This document shows, in pieces, positions 44,631 to 57,024 of a stretch of 64,000 bases of DNA; the first letter of the stretch is position 1, and each line of letters starts with the position of its first letter. The notes beneath the pieces are model-generated. The model was given only the letters and a program-made list of their open reading frames with translations. It was not told the origin of the DNA and did not search any database. A program made the translations under genes and the position numbers. Origin of the DNA: Plantago major (taxonomy: Eukaryota; Streptophyta; Magnoliopsida; Lamiales; Plantaginaceae); contig CM048840.1 in the NCBI GenBank assembly GCA_026545765.1, forward strand, positions 47,046,580 through 47,110,579, written 5' to 3'.

Positions 44631-45328
44631 TTTATGGAAGTGAAGGTATATATGTCCTAGAGACAATCATATTGGGGACAAATATACATATTCAAATTCA
44701 GTATTTGCATATCATTATTATATGCAATTATAATATATATATGGATATATACGTATATTGGCATTACAGTGTTTAAATGTTTATTATCAGTTTGTCTGCA
44801 TTCATTTATACACATGTTCCCATGAGTTTAATTTTGTCACTAAAAATGTGAGATCTTGAGTGATATAGCATAAGCTCTTAAATCGCCCCAATCAATGATC
44901 ATCGAGAATGAGATATCGATGATGCATAATATACTTTGGATATTGACGATTGGCATGTGGTCTGCATCATATCCTTGGAGAGGGTGTAGTGGTTATCACA
45001 ACTACGAATAACTCGGTTATTCATGATGGACACATGGACACTTTAGAAAGTGTTGGTATACCCTACTAAGAAACCATTTGGTGTATTCTATTTATGTGTC
45101 TATGGAAGTATCGACATAATACGATTGAGAGATATTGATTAAGTTATTGGAACATACACAATATCAAGTTCTACACTTAATCAAGTATTCGTGAATGAAG
45201 GGACCGTATCATCACTAGCTCTACATTTCAGGGAGTTTGTATAAGTCCTCAGAAACGACATTATGTGTCAAGAGTGTTCAGTGAATCATCTAGGAATTCG
45301 TCCGTACCTTAATTTGATTAGTGCTTGC
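44631..45328. other. Unassigned A/T-rich sequence
   Basis: About 700 bp with no ORF support. It begins with TATATGTCCTAGAGACAATC, a word that reminds me of copia LTR termini, but no partner, PBS or TSD could be found. It may be a decayed LTR. Confidence 0.3.
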
Positions 45329-46044
45329 TAGGACTGGGCATAAATTGTCCTGAACCGAAGAACCGGACCGAAAATTTGGTTTTCGATCCAAACTGAATTC
45401 ATTTTGGTTCGGTTTTCGGTTCTTATGTTTTGTAAAATTCGGGTTTCGGTTCGGTTCAGAACCGAAAAAATTCGTTCCAAACCAACAGGAACCGAAAGAA
45501 TACACTAGAAGTCATTTTTATCCCCATTCTATCTAAACCTAATAATTCACTCCATCACTCCGAAAAAATACACAACCCTCCTTCCACCACGCCTCCTCTA
45601 GTCGACCATCGGCATCCACCACATCCACGGCTAAGCCTCCTCCAGTCGACCATCCACCACATCCAAACATCCATCCACCAGTCGACCATCCTCCAGTGTG
45701 CCACCAGTCCGATCGAGCTCCAGTCAGTCCAATCGAACTCTACTCAGTCCAATCGAGCTCCACTGCGCGCCACCAGTACGTCCAACAGCGAGGTAAACAA
45801 CCTTCTCTAACCGAATTTAATTGCTTTCTGTTTGATCTGATCTGATCGTAATTGTTTGATCTGAACCGAAATAATACTTGGAGATGGGTTTTGTAGACTT
45901 GTCCACCGACTCTTTTACTGTTGAAGAATTGGAAGACATTCGCAGTTAATTACCACCAAATAAGAAACTCATAGAGGGGCACAATCATGTGAGAACTAGA
46001 AAAACAAAGAAGAAGCCATATTAGAAGAGTTTCGTGGAGTATGG
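45329..46044 (+). mobile_element. hAT-like DNA transposon, left end
   Basis: TAGGACTGGGCA at 45329-45340 is followed by dense GGTTCGGTTTTCGGTTC / GAACCGAA repeats (about 45350-45495). This is the layout of plant hAT elements: short TIR and subterminal TTCGGTT repeats. A pyrimidine-rich leader follows, and from about 45885 a possible coding start (FVDLSTDSFTVEELEDIRS) with a basic RTRKTKKK patch. LTR_B cuts it at 46045. The right TIR and the transposase core are not in the window, so this is an end only. Confidence 0.5.
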
Positions 46045-46460
46045 TGATGCGCTCAAAAATTAATACTTATATTAACTCAAGTAGAAAAAGCGATTGTTAT
46101 AGACATACAAGGCTTTTAACCACAGGGTCGAGAGTGGTGCTCTCGAGGAATTGATTAAGCTAGTTCTATAGAGTACACTCGCTTGTGTTGGTTGTTAACA
46201 GTGTGTGTGGATAGTGATACTTCAGTCTTAGGATAATTCTAACTTGCATAAGACAAGTAAAACCCTAGGTCATGCAATTCTATAGACAAAGAAGCTGATT
46301 AATCCTTTCAAAAGCGTTCTTATACGATAAGAAACAGTTAAGGATGCACTATACGCAGCTCATCGCTCTTGCTATTACGAGAATAACCAAATAATGGTAA
46401 TACGTACGGATAATCTACACTAGTTTGCTTATGCAATATGAACTAATTACGGATGCACTA
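46045..46460 (-). repeat. LTR_B, left part
   Basis: Plus-strand start TGATGCGCTCAAAAATTAA at 46045. It continues after Copia-C at 61255. The five bases before Copia-C, CACTA (46456-46460), are its target duplication. Confidence 0.75.
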
Positions 46461-48035
46461 TGTTGGTCCAGATAACGTCAAAGGAAAAGACTAGAGGGGG
46501 GGGGGTGAATAGTCTTTTACAACTTTTGTCGATAGACACAATTTCTTAGATATCTGTGAAGATATCTGATACTTAATTTCAGAGAGCGGAAGACTTTTCT
46601 GTGATAAGTGCACGTGCTCAGCAAGATATAAGTGTGTAAATACTCAGCAAGGTAAATAAAGCAAGTAATAAGTTGCAGAAAGTAAATAACAAAGATCTTT
46701 ATAGTGGTATCTGAGGGTGGCGTAATTCCTCAACTAATCCACTTGCCCTTTCTCAGGACTTGAAATTCACTAAGATAGATATTAAGTTCTCCTTACAATA
46801 AACCTATCCCTTGATTTCCTTTTACACTTGGTTCCCAACCAAGTGTTCCCCCTGAGTTATTCCCCGGCTTTCTCAGCCAAGTACTTCCTATACTCAGAAA
46901 CCTTTGAGCTATTCCTTAGTTTCCCAAACTAAGTACTTCCTATGCTCAGTAACCTTGGAGTTATTCCTTAGTTTTCCAAACTAAGTACTTCCTGTACTCC
47001 ACGCTATTTAAGGTGTTGGTTAAGGTAGTTTGTCAGGTGAGTAGTCTTAATAACTTTCTCAGTTATGTAAGAATACTCTATAGAACAAGAATCACTTAAC
47101 ACACTTCACAATGTGCGGTGATATGTTCTTTACTGACCCAAGTCTATGTTAAATGTTCTAGAGAATGAAACTTAGATACTTGATCTTTTAATTCAACTCC
47201 TTCACAGATAGAAATGCTTGTTAAGGATTAGGACACTTAGAACTTTCGTGCTACTTAGAATTCAAGAGCATAATCGCAACTGTAAACTAAAGAGTAAGTA
47301 GGTTGAAGGCTTGTATGCTTAAAAGAATGAGTTCGTAGATGTAAGTTCTTGGTGTATCTTTCAAGCATTCTAAGTGGTGATATTTATAGTTGAAAATCAT
47401 GCCGTTTGAATAGTATCCGTTAGGCTTAATGAAATTCAAACTATTGATATCTGTAAATAGTACTGCAGAAGACGTTGTCTCTTTTCAGAGATTTCCTCTT
47501 TTGTTCAGATGTCTCTGTCAGGGCATTTATTACATTGTACTATTTTTGTCCTGTAGTGCCAACGGAACTGTGCATGCGTTCTGAAGCATTGCATGTCCCA
47601 TTCCAGAGACCTTCACATCTTCAGATACCTGCTGAAACATTGTTTCCCAGAAACATAGTTTTATCCAGGGTATCTGAGTGTAGATATCTATGGGCACTTT
47701 TCCTCATTCAGAAACCTTGTTTATTGAAAAACACTTGTTTATTCAAGATATCTGGACATAGGTATCTGATGACCTTCGTCTTCAGTAATCTTGTGCAGTC
47801 TTCAAAACTTCATAATTTGTTGAACTCTCCTGCAAGATGCCTTCTTCTTGGTCTACTTCAAAGATATAAAAGTTACATTCAGAGACCTAACATTCTATAC
47901 AAAATTTGCTAGACTAACATACTTAGTGATTTTCCTCTTTTACAGTGTTCAAGTGAACCAAGAGTACTAACCACCTTTCTGAGCTAAGATAAGTCATTAG
48001 GTTGCTGATCAAAATCTAAACAGATATTCCTAACA
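46461..48035 (-). repeat. Copia-C 3' LTR (1,575 bp)
   Basis: Plus-strand ends TGTTGGTCC and TTCCTAACA. It contains a G10 run (46496-46505) and a TATA box (minus strand, 47381-47389). Compared with the 5' LTR it carries extra sequence near 46740-46765. ORFs in it lie antisense and are explained by LTR sequence. Confidence 0.95.
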
Positions 48036-48434
48036 AATTTCCCCCTTTTTGATCAGTCAACGATGACTATCTTTAAAACCTACTACAACTTGGAAGAGGG
48101 AACAATCTAACACTTAATCATTTCTTATGATCTTTTCAATTCATTTTAGTTAAGTGCAGAAAGTAAACATCAACCAAATCACAAGGTGTGATCTTTGCTG
48201 ACAAGTTATCTTTTTATAGATTGATATCTGAGAGTAGGTTCATCAGATATGTTACACAGAAAATTCATAGATAACTTAATAAATAAAACACATTACAGCA
48301 AAGTTAGCAAGATACAAAAGAAAATACTTAGTTAAATCAGAACAACAGGAGTAACCAAGCTCCAAGTAAACATTCTAATTTACTAGTCTTCAAGTCTTCA
48401 AAATCTTCAAGTCTTCAATCAGTAGATCTATGGA
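48036..48434 (-). other. Copia-C polypurine tract and 3' noncoding region
   Basis: Plus AATTTCCCCCTTTTT at 48036-48050 is the polypurine tract next to the LTR. The rest, up to the ORF3 stop, is noncoding and matches 9223-9589 of Copia-A. Confidence 0.85.
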
Positions 48435-49604
48435 TCAGTTAGCAAATTCCCTATCCCCAAACCTTTTAATATCATCTGAGTAGTCATAGAGCAAGGTCCT
48501 GACTATCATTTCAGTGTTTCTTTGTAGGTTTTGGTGGGATTCTTCTTGGCAAAGTGTTTGACCCACAGATACTTTCCCCATTTCCAGGCATGCTCAATTC
48601 TGATATCTGATAGCTTGAAATATTCATAAATAATCCTCAGATATCTTACGTCACCCTTGTATTGTTCTTGAGTCATGTAAAAAGACTCATAGGGTTCCAC
48701 AGCAAGTCTTGATCATGTGTCTGTTCTAGTGATGTTGGGAATTCTGTGCACATCATCTGGCTTTCCATAAGGACAATCATAAGAGAGGTCCTTCTTCATG
48801 GCTTCGATTCTCTTGATTACTTCAAAATCCAACCAGGCTTTGATGAGGTTGGTGTTAATCAAGACTGGCTTGTCTTTTATCCATGCCATGAGTTGTTTAT
48901 GGATTGGTTCTGGAAATTTTTCATTTACCAGTAAGTGCTTGAGTTCCAGAATCCAGTAGTCATTCTTCTGATTAATGTACCTGTAGACAGAGGAGTCATT
49001 GTTAGTCTTCACATACTCAATCTTGGCTTCTTCAGACCTCAGTGGTAGTTGAAGTTTTCTTTGTTCAGCTCTCAGCCTGTTCCTCCTTTGTCTTGAATTC
49101 TCCCTTGGGGGATTGCTTGAAGAACCACCCTGGATTGACTTGGTATTTCCAGAGGTGTTTTAGCTGCTATTGGCTTTGCAGCTAAGGGCTCAGTTAGGCT
49201 ATCAACCCTTTTCCTTTTTCTGTGAAGAGGAGCTTCATCTTTATCCTCATCTTCATCATCATCTTCCAGATTTCTCTTGTTGGATGATTTGCAGCCTTCT
49301 TCATTGCCCTGGGATTTGATTTGTCCTACTTCTTCTTCTTCTTCAGAAGACTCATCAACCCCAATTACTTGTCTTCTCCTTGGAGCCTTGGTACCCCTTG
49401 GAGGTTTCTGTGCCCTGGCCCTTGTTGTCATTCCTTTTTAAGGAAGTTGCTGAGTGGTGGCCACTATCTGTAGAGCAGTCTGACTGGAGGAGGGCTCATT
49501 TATTTTTAGTGGTGGAAGTGATGGCTGTTCAGATTTCTTCTCATTTCCTCTTCCTTTCTGAGCGCCGGATCCTTTCCCTTGTCCTTGATATCCTCCCCCC
49601 CCCC

Positions 49605-49615
49605 CTTAGTAATTG
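49605..49615 (-). repeat. G11 homopolymer inside ORF3 (Copia-C)
   Basis: C11 on the plus strand; counterpart of the G16 run in Copia-A (8032-8047). The frame on either side differs from Copia-A. Confidence 0.8.
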
Positions 49616-51203
49616 TTGACTGACTCAGTATCACAAAGGATTCTAAGAGTCACTCAAAATTCCTTTGCAGATAGTTGTAGGCAATAACCAACTTTTGCAA
49701 TTCAGCCTTGAGCTCCTGATTTTGTTTGATAAGTCCTATTTCCTTATCAGTGAGCTCTGCCAGTGGGCCTTGAATAGCATCTGCTTTTCCAGCAGCATAG
49801 CTATCCTCTTCAAAGGCTTTTGCAGCCAAGTTTTGGTCATCATCCCTAACCATGCCTAGGTCTTTCTGAGCAACGACCAGACTGGTTGTTCTCTGAGTGA
49901 TGAGCTCAGTGAATGTCTTCATCTCTGCAGGGACTGATGCAATGGCGGCTTTATCTTGAGAAGACAACTCCTTTTTCAATTTAGCCAGTACTTGATATCT
50001 GTTCAAGTATTCATTGGAGTTGATATTTGGCAGCTTGCTGAAGATTTCAGGAGCAATCAGCTTCCTTTTCAAATGAGACACCACCAAGTGCTCATTTCAG
50101 TGTTCTGGCAATTTCTTCTCTTCTTCATCATCTGAGTCATCAGCCCAGTGATCTTCATCCTCTTGCACTTCTTCATCAAGGTTTCTGAAGGCGGCAACCA
50201 TCTCAGATATGGGTTTCTTGCCTTTGGAGGATGGTTTCTGTGGTGAAGATGAAGCCTTAGCATTATGCTTTTCTTCAGAGACTTGTTCAGCATCTAGCTC
50301 CTTAGCAATATAATCAACAGCGTCCCAGAGCCCTTTAATCTCAGAGTAAGCTTGCGTCTCTTTACGCGTTTATTCTTCAAGTTTATCTAGCTTGACTCTG
50401 GATTCAGCTATCTTTTCTTCCAGTTGAAGATGTAGTTGTTGTTCTTCCTCCAACAGTTGTTTGAGTTGAGCAACTCTGGCTTGTGTATCCAATATTTTCT
50501 GAGTGTTTTCCTCAGAGTGCTCAACTACTTGTTAAGTAGAGTCTTTTTGTTGGGGAGATGGATGGGTAGATTTCTGAGGAGATGGAGGAGGGGATTTTTG
50601 TGATGTCCTCTCAGTGTGCTTTTCAGCAACTGAGGTATTATTACCTTGTGCAATCCCTCCTATCCCTGATGCAGGGGCATCATCATCATCCTTCTTATCA
50701 TCCTCATCCTTGTGATGGTCAGAAGGAGGTTCTTCATAGTCATTCTCATCAGTCTCCTTCTCTTCTTCATCTTCAGAGACCAGATTGATCACTTCTGGAA
50801 TAGTGATCATTTGCCCATTTACTTCCTCTTGCTCAAATGGTATGAACTGTAGAGTCTGGGGCAAAATAGGCGTGAATGCCATCTGCATTCTGGTCTAACC
50901 ATCTGCTTGGTTAAAAGCTTGAATAAGCTTTCTGCCTACTTCCTTGACGAAGTCCTTATGCATTAATGTTCCAAAAGAGTATTGTTCAGTGGGGAACATA
51001 GCATGGACATAATTTTCCAAGTCAAGGGCTTGTGCTCTCCTTATGGGGTGATCAGTTACCTTTATGATCTCAGATAGATCGGAGCATCGAAGCTTTTGCC
51101 ATTTCTTGAAGCATTTTAGGTGCTTTGGCAAAGTGTATTTCTTCAAGAAAGGAAGTAGGTCCTTATTCTCATCAACAGGGACCTTAGTTGCACTTGTTTG
51201 AGC

Positions 51204-51281
51204 CTGAAAGAAAGAGTTCTGAATTAGTTTCAAAACTTTGGTAGATATCTGGGCGTTATAGTAGAAAGGTATCTGAGTTAC
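51204..51281 (-). other. ORF3 intron E (78 bp, GT-AG), absent from Copia-A
   Basis: On the minus strand the donor is GTTACACAG then GTAACTCAG, and the acceptor is CTCTTTCTTTCAG followed by GCTCAAAC. Copia-A reads GTCACACAG directly followed by GCTCAATC at 6421-6437, exactly without the 78 bp. The phase is 0. This is the strongest evidence that the ORF3 introns are real. Confidence 0.88.
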
Positions 51282-51395
51282 CTGTGTAACAGGCTTAGAT
51301 GACTTGACTACTGAGGTTCTAGGTGCCTCAGATGTCTGGATATGAGGAGGAGACTGGGTAGTCTGATCCTCAGTGATCTTTCTTTCTGCTTGAAC

Positions 51396-51478
51396 CTGAG
51401 AATAAAATATAACATAACACTTAGAAATTTATCAGGAGAGAAACACTTAGACAATTTAATATCTGAGATGTCAATTAC
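51396..51478 (-). other. ORF3 intron D (83 bp, GT-AG) of Copia-C
   Basis: Minus-strand donor GTAATTGACATC and acceptor TATTTTATTCTCAG. It corresponds to 6234-6315 in Copia-A, with the same donor context and phase. Confidence 0.8.
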
Positions 51479-52874
51479 CTCCACAATAGGAGGCTCAGAT
51501 ACTTGTCTCTCAGAGACTTGTACAGTTTCTGGTATTCTCTCTGGTGATGAAGGTTTGGTGGCCTCATCAATTTCAATTGGTTGAGGGGATTGAGTGGGCA
51601 ATTCCCCAGCAACTTCTACTGCTGTTTGAGCCTGGGACTGAGTTATCAACAATCCCTGCTACTTCTGCAGAGAGTGTTTGATGTTTATCACTGCTTTTAT
51701 CAGCATTGATGTGTTCATCAGCAGTGGTCTTAGCAGCACTTATGAATTCATCAGCTGTGGACTTAGCAGCATTGATGAGTTCATCAGCAATGGGGTCAGA
51801 TATCTGAGAGTTGACATCCACAATGGTTATGTCTAATGATTTGCCAGCAGACTTGTTTCGTGAAGTTCTGGGCTTTCTGGTTGCAACGGAACCCTCAGAT
51901 ACCTCATCAGTCTTTCATTTCTTGGAGCCTTTCTGAGATGTAGTAACCTTTTTCATCATGTTTGTATACTCATATTTGTAGAGTACGTTACTATTGGCAA
52001 TGTCTGCCCTCTCTCTGAGCTCAATGCCAAGACATTCCAGTAAGTAGCATATCTTCAATCCATAGCTTACTGTGGCTTTTGGCTCAGCAAGGCCCTTAAC
52101 GATTTTAGTCTCAAAGCCTTGTATCTTCTTCACAAATTTCATGAAGGCGTACTTCCCCAAATTAAAAGGGTTTTCCAGCCTTTTGTTTTTTTGATTCAAC
52201 ATGAACATCATCATCCAGCGTTCTTGGCTTATCTGGTCAGCTCCTCCTTGTAGACCATCAAAGCATCTATGAAGGATACATGACAACACATCCCCGTGAA
52301 CCAGCAGATGTCTGGTTCTGATGTTAGCAAGTTTGAAGTCGATGGGTGTGTCTGGCTTGTCAAGATCACACACATCACTGTAGAGCTTTTTGACACACTC
52401 AAGGAGATCTTCATCCTTGGTGTCAATTTCAAAATCCTTTCCAAGATTTTGAAGTTCAAACAGCTCACAGAAAGCTGTTTTGTCCAACAGGATTTCCAGT
52501 CCTTGGACTTTAGTCTTGATAGACACTGTCTCAGTGCCTTCAGAGACTTTGGAAATAATCATGGAGTTGTTGTAAAACTCTAGGACATCCAGTGAAGAAA
52601 CTCCACTGGGAAGATCAGATAGAAAGCCCTTGATTTGTGCATCTTCAAGCAAATCAAGTACCAACTTTCTGTCAGCCTGGTTTTCTATTCCAGCTACAAG
52701 GAATTCCTCAATCATGGCACCACCCCAAATCATCCTGTGATTTGAAGTCCAATGATCAGGATTGAACTCTCCAGTCAACCGATTGTTTGTTATAACCAAC
52801 ACTGGTGCTTGCTTTTCAGCAGTACCAGAGTTAGTAGCTTGGGATTTCTGGGTAGAAGCACATTTTGGAGCCAT

Positions 52875-53650
52875 CTCTTTAAATAGTGAAAGTTTTTGAA
52901 AGTCGGAAAGAGATTAAGGTGTAAGTTTAGTGATTCTTTGTAGAATAACTAAGTGAAGAACAGAGATTTGCAGAAAACTTTGAAAGATTTTTGCTAATTC
53001 TGTGTAATTGTGAATGTTGGATTAGGCGAAAGTGATTTATTTTGCCAAAATCCTATATATATAGCATCTTACTCTCAACAGACATATACATACAAATTGA
53101 TTTTGTACATATGTATCTGTATAAATGCAGATAGGCGTGGGTAAAATTCGTTTTGCATTAAATGCTTAGTGGGCCACGTCTGTGTTTTTACAGTCCACTA
53201 TTTTACAGTGAATTAATCTCGTCCGTTAAGATCAAATGCCCATTTCATCAAGGGTCACGATTGCTTCTTCAGCAATGATGACAATCAGTAAGTGTAATTG
53301 TGCCCAATTAATGAAAATTGGCGTAAGGCTTTCTGAATCACATCTCTTTTCTGTGACTAGGGGACAGTCTTTAGACTTATGTATTCAGTTCAGAGACTGT
53401 ATGTAACTTAACATATAAATGGAAAGATACAAAACACCAGAGGTTTAGTTGAATGAATACAGTTGTACCACATTTCTCTTTTGTATTCCCCCACTTTGTG
53501 ATCTCATAGATATCTGAGTACCCGTCTCAGAAATCTTTGAAAGACACTTTTACCCATCCTTTTAGTATATGAGTTCTTGTCTCAGATACCTTTTTGCCTT
53601 GAATATTTGGATGCTGTTCTAGATATGTTTCTTCTTCCTGAGTTTCCATC
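52875..53650 (-). other. Copia-C pol-ORF3 spacer
   Basis: Noncoding, about 775 bp. It contains the TATA-like CTATATATATAG at 53053-53064, 180 bp before the ORF3 ATG, matching Copia-A 3473-3484. The hairpin units seen in Copia-A are hardly recognisable here. Confidence 0.65.
53053..53064 (-). promoter_or_regulatory. TATA-like box upstream of ORF3 (Copia-C)
   Basis: CTATATATATAG, conserved in place between the two copies. It may drive a separate ORF3 transcript; only sequence conservation supports this. Confidence 0.45.
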
Positions 53651-55579
53651 TCAGAGATTAGAACTTTTCAGTTCCTTCGGTAGCTCCATTAACCCAAGAC
53701 TATGTCTCAAGGTTAAGAACCTGCTTTCTTGCAAAGGCTTTGTAAAGATATCTGCAAGTTGATCTTCAGTACTAATCTTGAGTATCTCTATATTGCCTTT
53801 TTCAACATGATCTCTAATGAAGTGGTGTCTAACATCAATGTGCTTTGTTCTTGCATGAAATTTAGGATTCTGAGTTATGGCAATAGCACTTGTGTTGTCA
53901 CAGAAAATCGAAGTTTTCTCTTCATTGATCTCATAGTCTTTGAGTTGTTGTTGTATCCACAATATCTGTGAAGCACAACACCCATCAGCAATATATTCAG
54001 CCTCTGTGGTAGATGTGGCAATTGAGTTCTGTTTCTTGCTGAACCATGATATTAATCTGGCACAAGAAATTGACAAGTTCTTGAGGTGCTTTTTCTATCA
54101 AGCAATGATCCAGCATAGTCAGCATCAAAATAGCCAACTAAACTTAATCCACTGTATTTTGGATACCACAATCCAACTTCTACAGTACCCTTTACATACC
54201 TTAATATTTTCATAGCAATGTTGTAGTGTGATTGCATTGGATTTGTCTGAAATCTAGCACACACTCCAACTACATATTGAATAACAGGTCTACTTGCAGT
54301 GAGGTACAGTAGAGACCCAATCAGTTTCCTATACTTGTGTTCTTCAACACTCTTGTCAGATTCAGTATAGGTCATTTTGGTTCCAATGCTCATAGGTATC
54401 TAAGCATTCTTTTCAGAATGCTTTAGATTAAAATTGTTGAGCATATCCTTTGTATACTTTGTTTGACTAATGAATATTCCATCATTAAGTTGCTTGACTT
54501 GCAATCCTTGGAAGTAGTTTAATTCTCCCATCATGCTCATCTCAAATTTACTTTTCATGAGCTCAGCAAAGTCTTCACAAAGTTGCTTGTCTTTAGATTC
54601 AAATATAATGTCATCAACATATACTTGAACTAAAACTAGTTTCCCTTTATGGTTCAAAGTAAAGAGTGTTTTATCAACATCTCCTTTCTTGAAGCCACTT
54701 TCCAGCAAGTATTTGGCTAAAGTATCATACCATGCTCTCGGAGCCTGTTTCAGTCCATTCAGAGCTTTCTGAAGCGTATAAACCATTCTACTTTCTGTGG
54801 AAACCTCAAAGCCTGGTGGTTGTTCAACATAGACTTCTTCAGCAAGTTCACCGTTTAGGAATGCACTTTAACATCCATCTAATAAACTTTAAAGTCATTA
54901 TGAGCTGCAAAGGCTAGAAATAGTCTAATTGCATCCAATCTTGCAACTGGAGCATATGACTCGTCAAAATCTAGTCCTTCTGTCTGGGTGAATCCCTTGC
55001 AACCAACCTTGCTTTGTTTCTGGTTATTTCACCAGACTCATTCATTTTATTTCTGAAAACCCACTTGGTTTCAATTACAGATATTCCGTCAACAAATGGA
55101 ACCAGTTTCCAGACTTTGTTTCTCTCAAATTGATCCAACTCTTCTTGCATTGCAGAGATCCAATCTTGATCCTTCAATGCTTCTTCTATAGTTTTAGGTT
55201 CAATATTTGAGATGAAACATCCATAAAGAGAGTCAGCAATTGCTCTCCTAGTTCTAACTCCTTGGTCTAAAGGACCAATCACATCCTTGGCAGGAGGATT
55301 TCTTATCCATTTCATAATGGGTTTTGAACTAGTAGGATCAATATCATTTTGATCTGAATGTGAATCAATATGATCTTGATAGGATACTTGTGCAGTATCT
55401 GAAATATCTGGCACATGGGAAATGACATGGATATCTGACACTTTTTCAGTGTTAGAGATATCTAGAATTTGATTTTTAGCAATCTCATTCTCAGAAACCT
55501 CTTCATGATGAAGGTTCTCAGTAACCTGTTCCATTTCTGGAATTCTCATAGGAAATTCTTCATCATGTCTTAGAGTCAT
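53651..55579 (-). pseudogene. Copia-C reverse transcriptase and RNase H
   Basis: Reading leftward: acidic linker, [19 protein letters not shown] (about 55170), [18 protein letters not shown], a gap (55000-54790) with frame breaks and a stop, then [20 protein letters not shown] (about 54760), VYVDDIIFESKDK (about 54625-54590, with Glu for the usual Gly after the DD block) and GELNYFQGLQVKQ. RNase H: FDADYAGSLLDRKSTS (about 54135), STTEAEYIADGCCAS, FCDNTSAIAITQNP, RTKHIDVRHHF and ADIFTKPL. Ends ELKSSNL with a stop at 53651-53653. Frame changes near 54985, 54395 and 54060. Confidence 0.93.
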
Positions 55580-55749
55580 CTAGTTGTTACTAAGCAATGG
55601 TTGCTTTTCATCGTCAGATTCATCATCTAAGTGAATGACAGAGATGTTTCCTCTTGAGGATTCTTCTTCATAATCTTTAATCATTAGTTCTTTGAACCTA
55701 TCTGAGAGTTCTTCATTCAAGAGTACTTTCTTGTTTCCTTCGTAGAAGA

Positions 55750-56664
55750 CTACATGAACAGATTCTTCAATCTTTTGCGTTCTTTTGTTATAGATTCTGT
55801 AGCTTTGCTATTCAGAGAATAACCAAGAAATATTCCTTCATCTGCTTTTGGTTGAAATGTTCTCAAGTATTCTTTTCCATTGTTAAGAACAAAACATCTG
55901 CAACCAAACACCCTTAGATGTTTGATAATGGGGGGTCTACCAATCAAAAGTTCATATGGAGTTTTGTCATGGTGTTTGTTAATCAAACATCTATTTTGAG
56001 TGTAGCAGGCTGTGTTAACAGCTTCAACCCAATAGATTTAACTTATTTCAGTGTCAGCAAGCACTGTTCTTGTTGCTTCTTTTAGGGTCCTATTCTTCCT
56101 TTCAGCAACACCATTTTGTTGTGGTGTCCTTACTGAAGATAGTTGATGTTGTATACCCTTGCAGGTACAAAACTCTTTTATGTACTGGTTTACAAACTCA
56201 GTACCATGGTCTATTCTGATTACAGATACCTTGTCAATTTTCATGACTTCAAGCTTATTCAGCAAGTTGGGTATCTCAACCCATGCATCAGATTTATGTT
56301 TGAGAAATACAACCCAAGTGAATCTTGAGTAATCATCAACAACAACCAGACCATACTTCTTTCCTGCATAGCTAGTTATAGAGGATTAAAAAAGATCCAT
56401 ATGTAACATTTGCAGTGGCCTTTCACTGGAGTGTCTAGTTTTAGACTTGAAATATATTTTGAATTGTCTTCCCATTTGGCAAGCTGAGCATATACCATCT
56501 TTTCTATATACCATTTTGGGTAAACGAACCACCAATTCTTTCTTGGCTAGCTTGTTCAGAGTTTTGAAGTTCAAGTGACTCATTCTTTTACGCCATAGCC
56601 AGTTTTCTTCAGTGTGGCTAGATTGACTCACCATGAGACATTCTTCAGTTTTGGCAGATGCCAA
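55750..56664 (-). pseudogene. Copia-C GAG-pre-integrase and integrase
   Basis: The zinc-binding pre-integrase part reads WLWRKRMSHLNFKTLNKLAK and CSACQMGRQFK (56610-56455). Catalytic residues in context: LHMDLF (about 56400), VIRIDHGTEFVNQY (about 56225-56185) and TPQQNGVAERKNR (about 56125-56085), so all three acidic residues are present with the expected spacing. The C-terminal part reads TPYELLIGRPPIIKHLRVFG and IFLGYSLNSKA. Stops follow LHMDLF (56385) and lie near 56035, and the frame breaks near 55800. Confidence 0.92.
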
Positions 56665-56688
56665 ATCAGCAACATAATGATTTCCTTT

Positions 56689-57024
56689 TCACCTAGCAAC
56701 CAAGACTGTCTGCTTTGACTCATTGTCAATTACTTTGCATAGTTTTGACTTGATCTTTACAGTGTACCCTTTGTCTACCAATTGACTCGTGCTTAGGAGA
56801 TTATATTTCAATCCCTTTACATGTAGTACTTTAGAGATTGTAAGAGATCCAAACTTCAGATTGCCATAACCTATGGTTGGATTTTCATCTCCTCCAGCAA
56901 ATCTAATAATTAGTACTTTATCGCATTTTCTGTAGTTAATCAGATTTGCTTTGTCTCCTGTCATGTGCTTCCCACATCCACTATCAAAATTCCACTTCAG
57001 GTTCTTCCTCAGAGTGTTCTGCAC
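56689..57024 (-). pseudogene. Copia-C protease
   Basis: The retropepsin active site WNFDSGCGKHMTGD (about 56990-56950) carries Asp-Ser-Gly, followed by the glycine-rich flap-side segment FAGGDENPTIGYGNL and LKYNLLSTSQLVDKGY. It cuts the polyprotein into gag, integrase and RT. It runs into the pre-integrase part through a stop near 56689. Between 57025 and 57330 the frame is badly broken. Confidence 0.88.

Larger units (their letters stand above)
48435..52874 (-). pseudogene. Copia-C ORF3: intron-containing accessory gene
   Basis: Starts ATG at 52874 (MAPKCASTQKSQATNSG) and ends TGA at 48435. The N-terminal globular region (52800-52150) has GVSSLDVLEFYNNSMIISKV, LRNLGKDF-like and RTRHLLVHGDVLSCILHR segments. 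Then come basic clusters, an ADELINAAK-type repeat and a junction at 51631/51632 where about 1.1 kb present in Copia-A is missing. Two introns remain (51396-51478 and 51204-51281). Then follow KHLKCFKKWQKLRCSDLSEI, acidic runs, long coiled coils (50480-49650) and a C-terminal globular region (49010-48440). No signal peptide or transmembrane segment is apparent, which argues against an envelope. Stops include a TGA at 51914-51916, where Copia-A has CGA, and others near 50905, 50530, 50095 and 48710. The ATG is the first in the leader and begins the conserved reading frame. Confidence 0.8.

Noticed and set aside
44631..45328. A second solo LTR starting TATATGTCCTAGAG
   Set aside because: No partner copy, PBS, PPT or target duplication could be found in the window; left as unassigned.
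47475..47912. A 145-codon plus-strand ORF with a counterpart at 60660-60980
   Set aside because: Both lie antisense inside the two Copia-C LTRs; similarity is due to LTR identity, and the ORF length is not kept between them.
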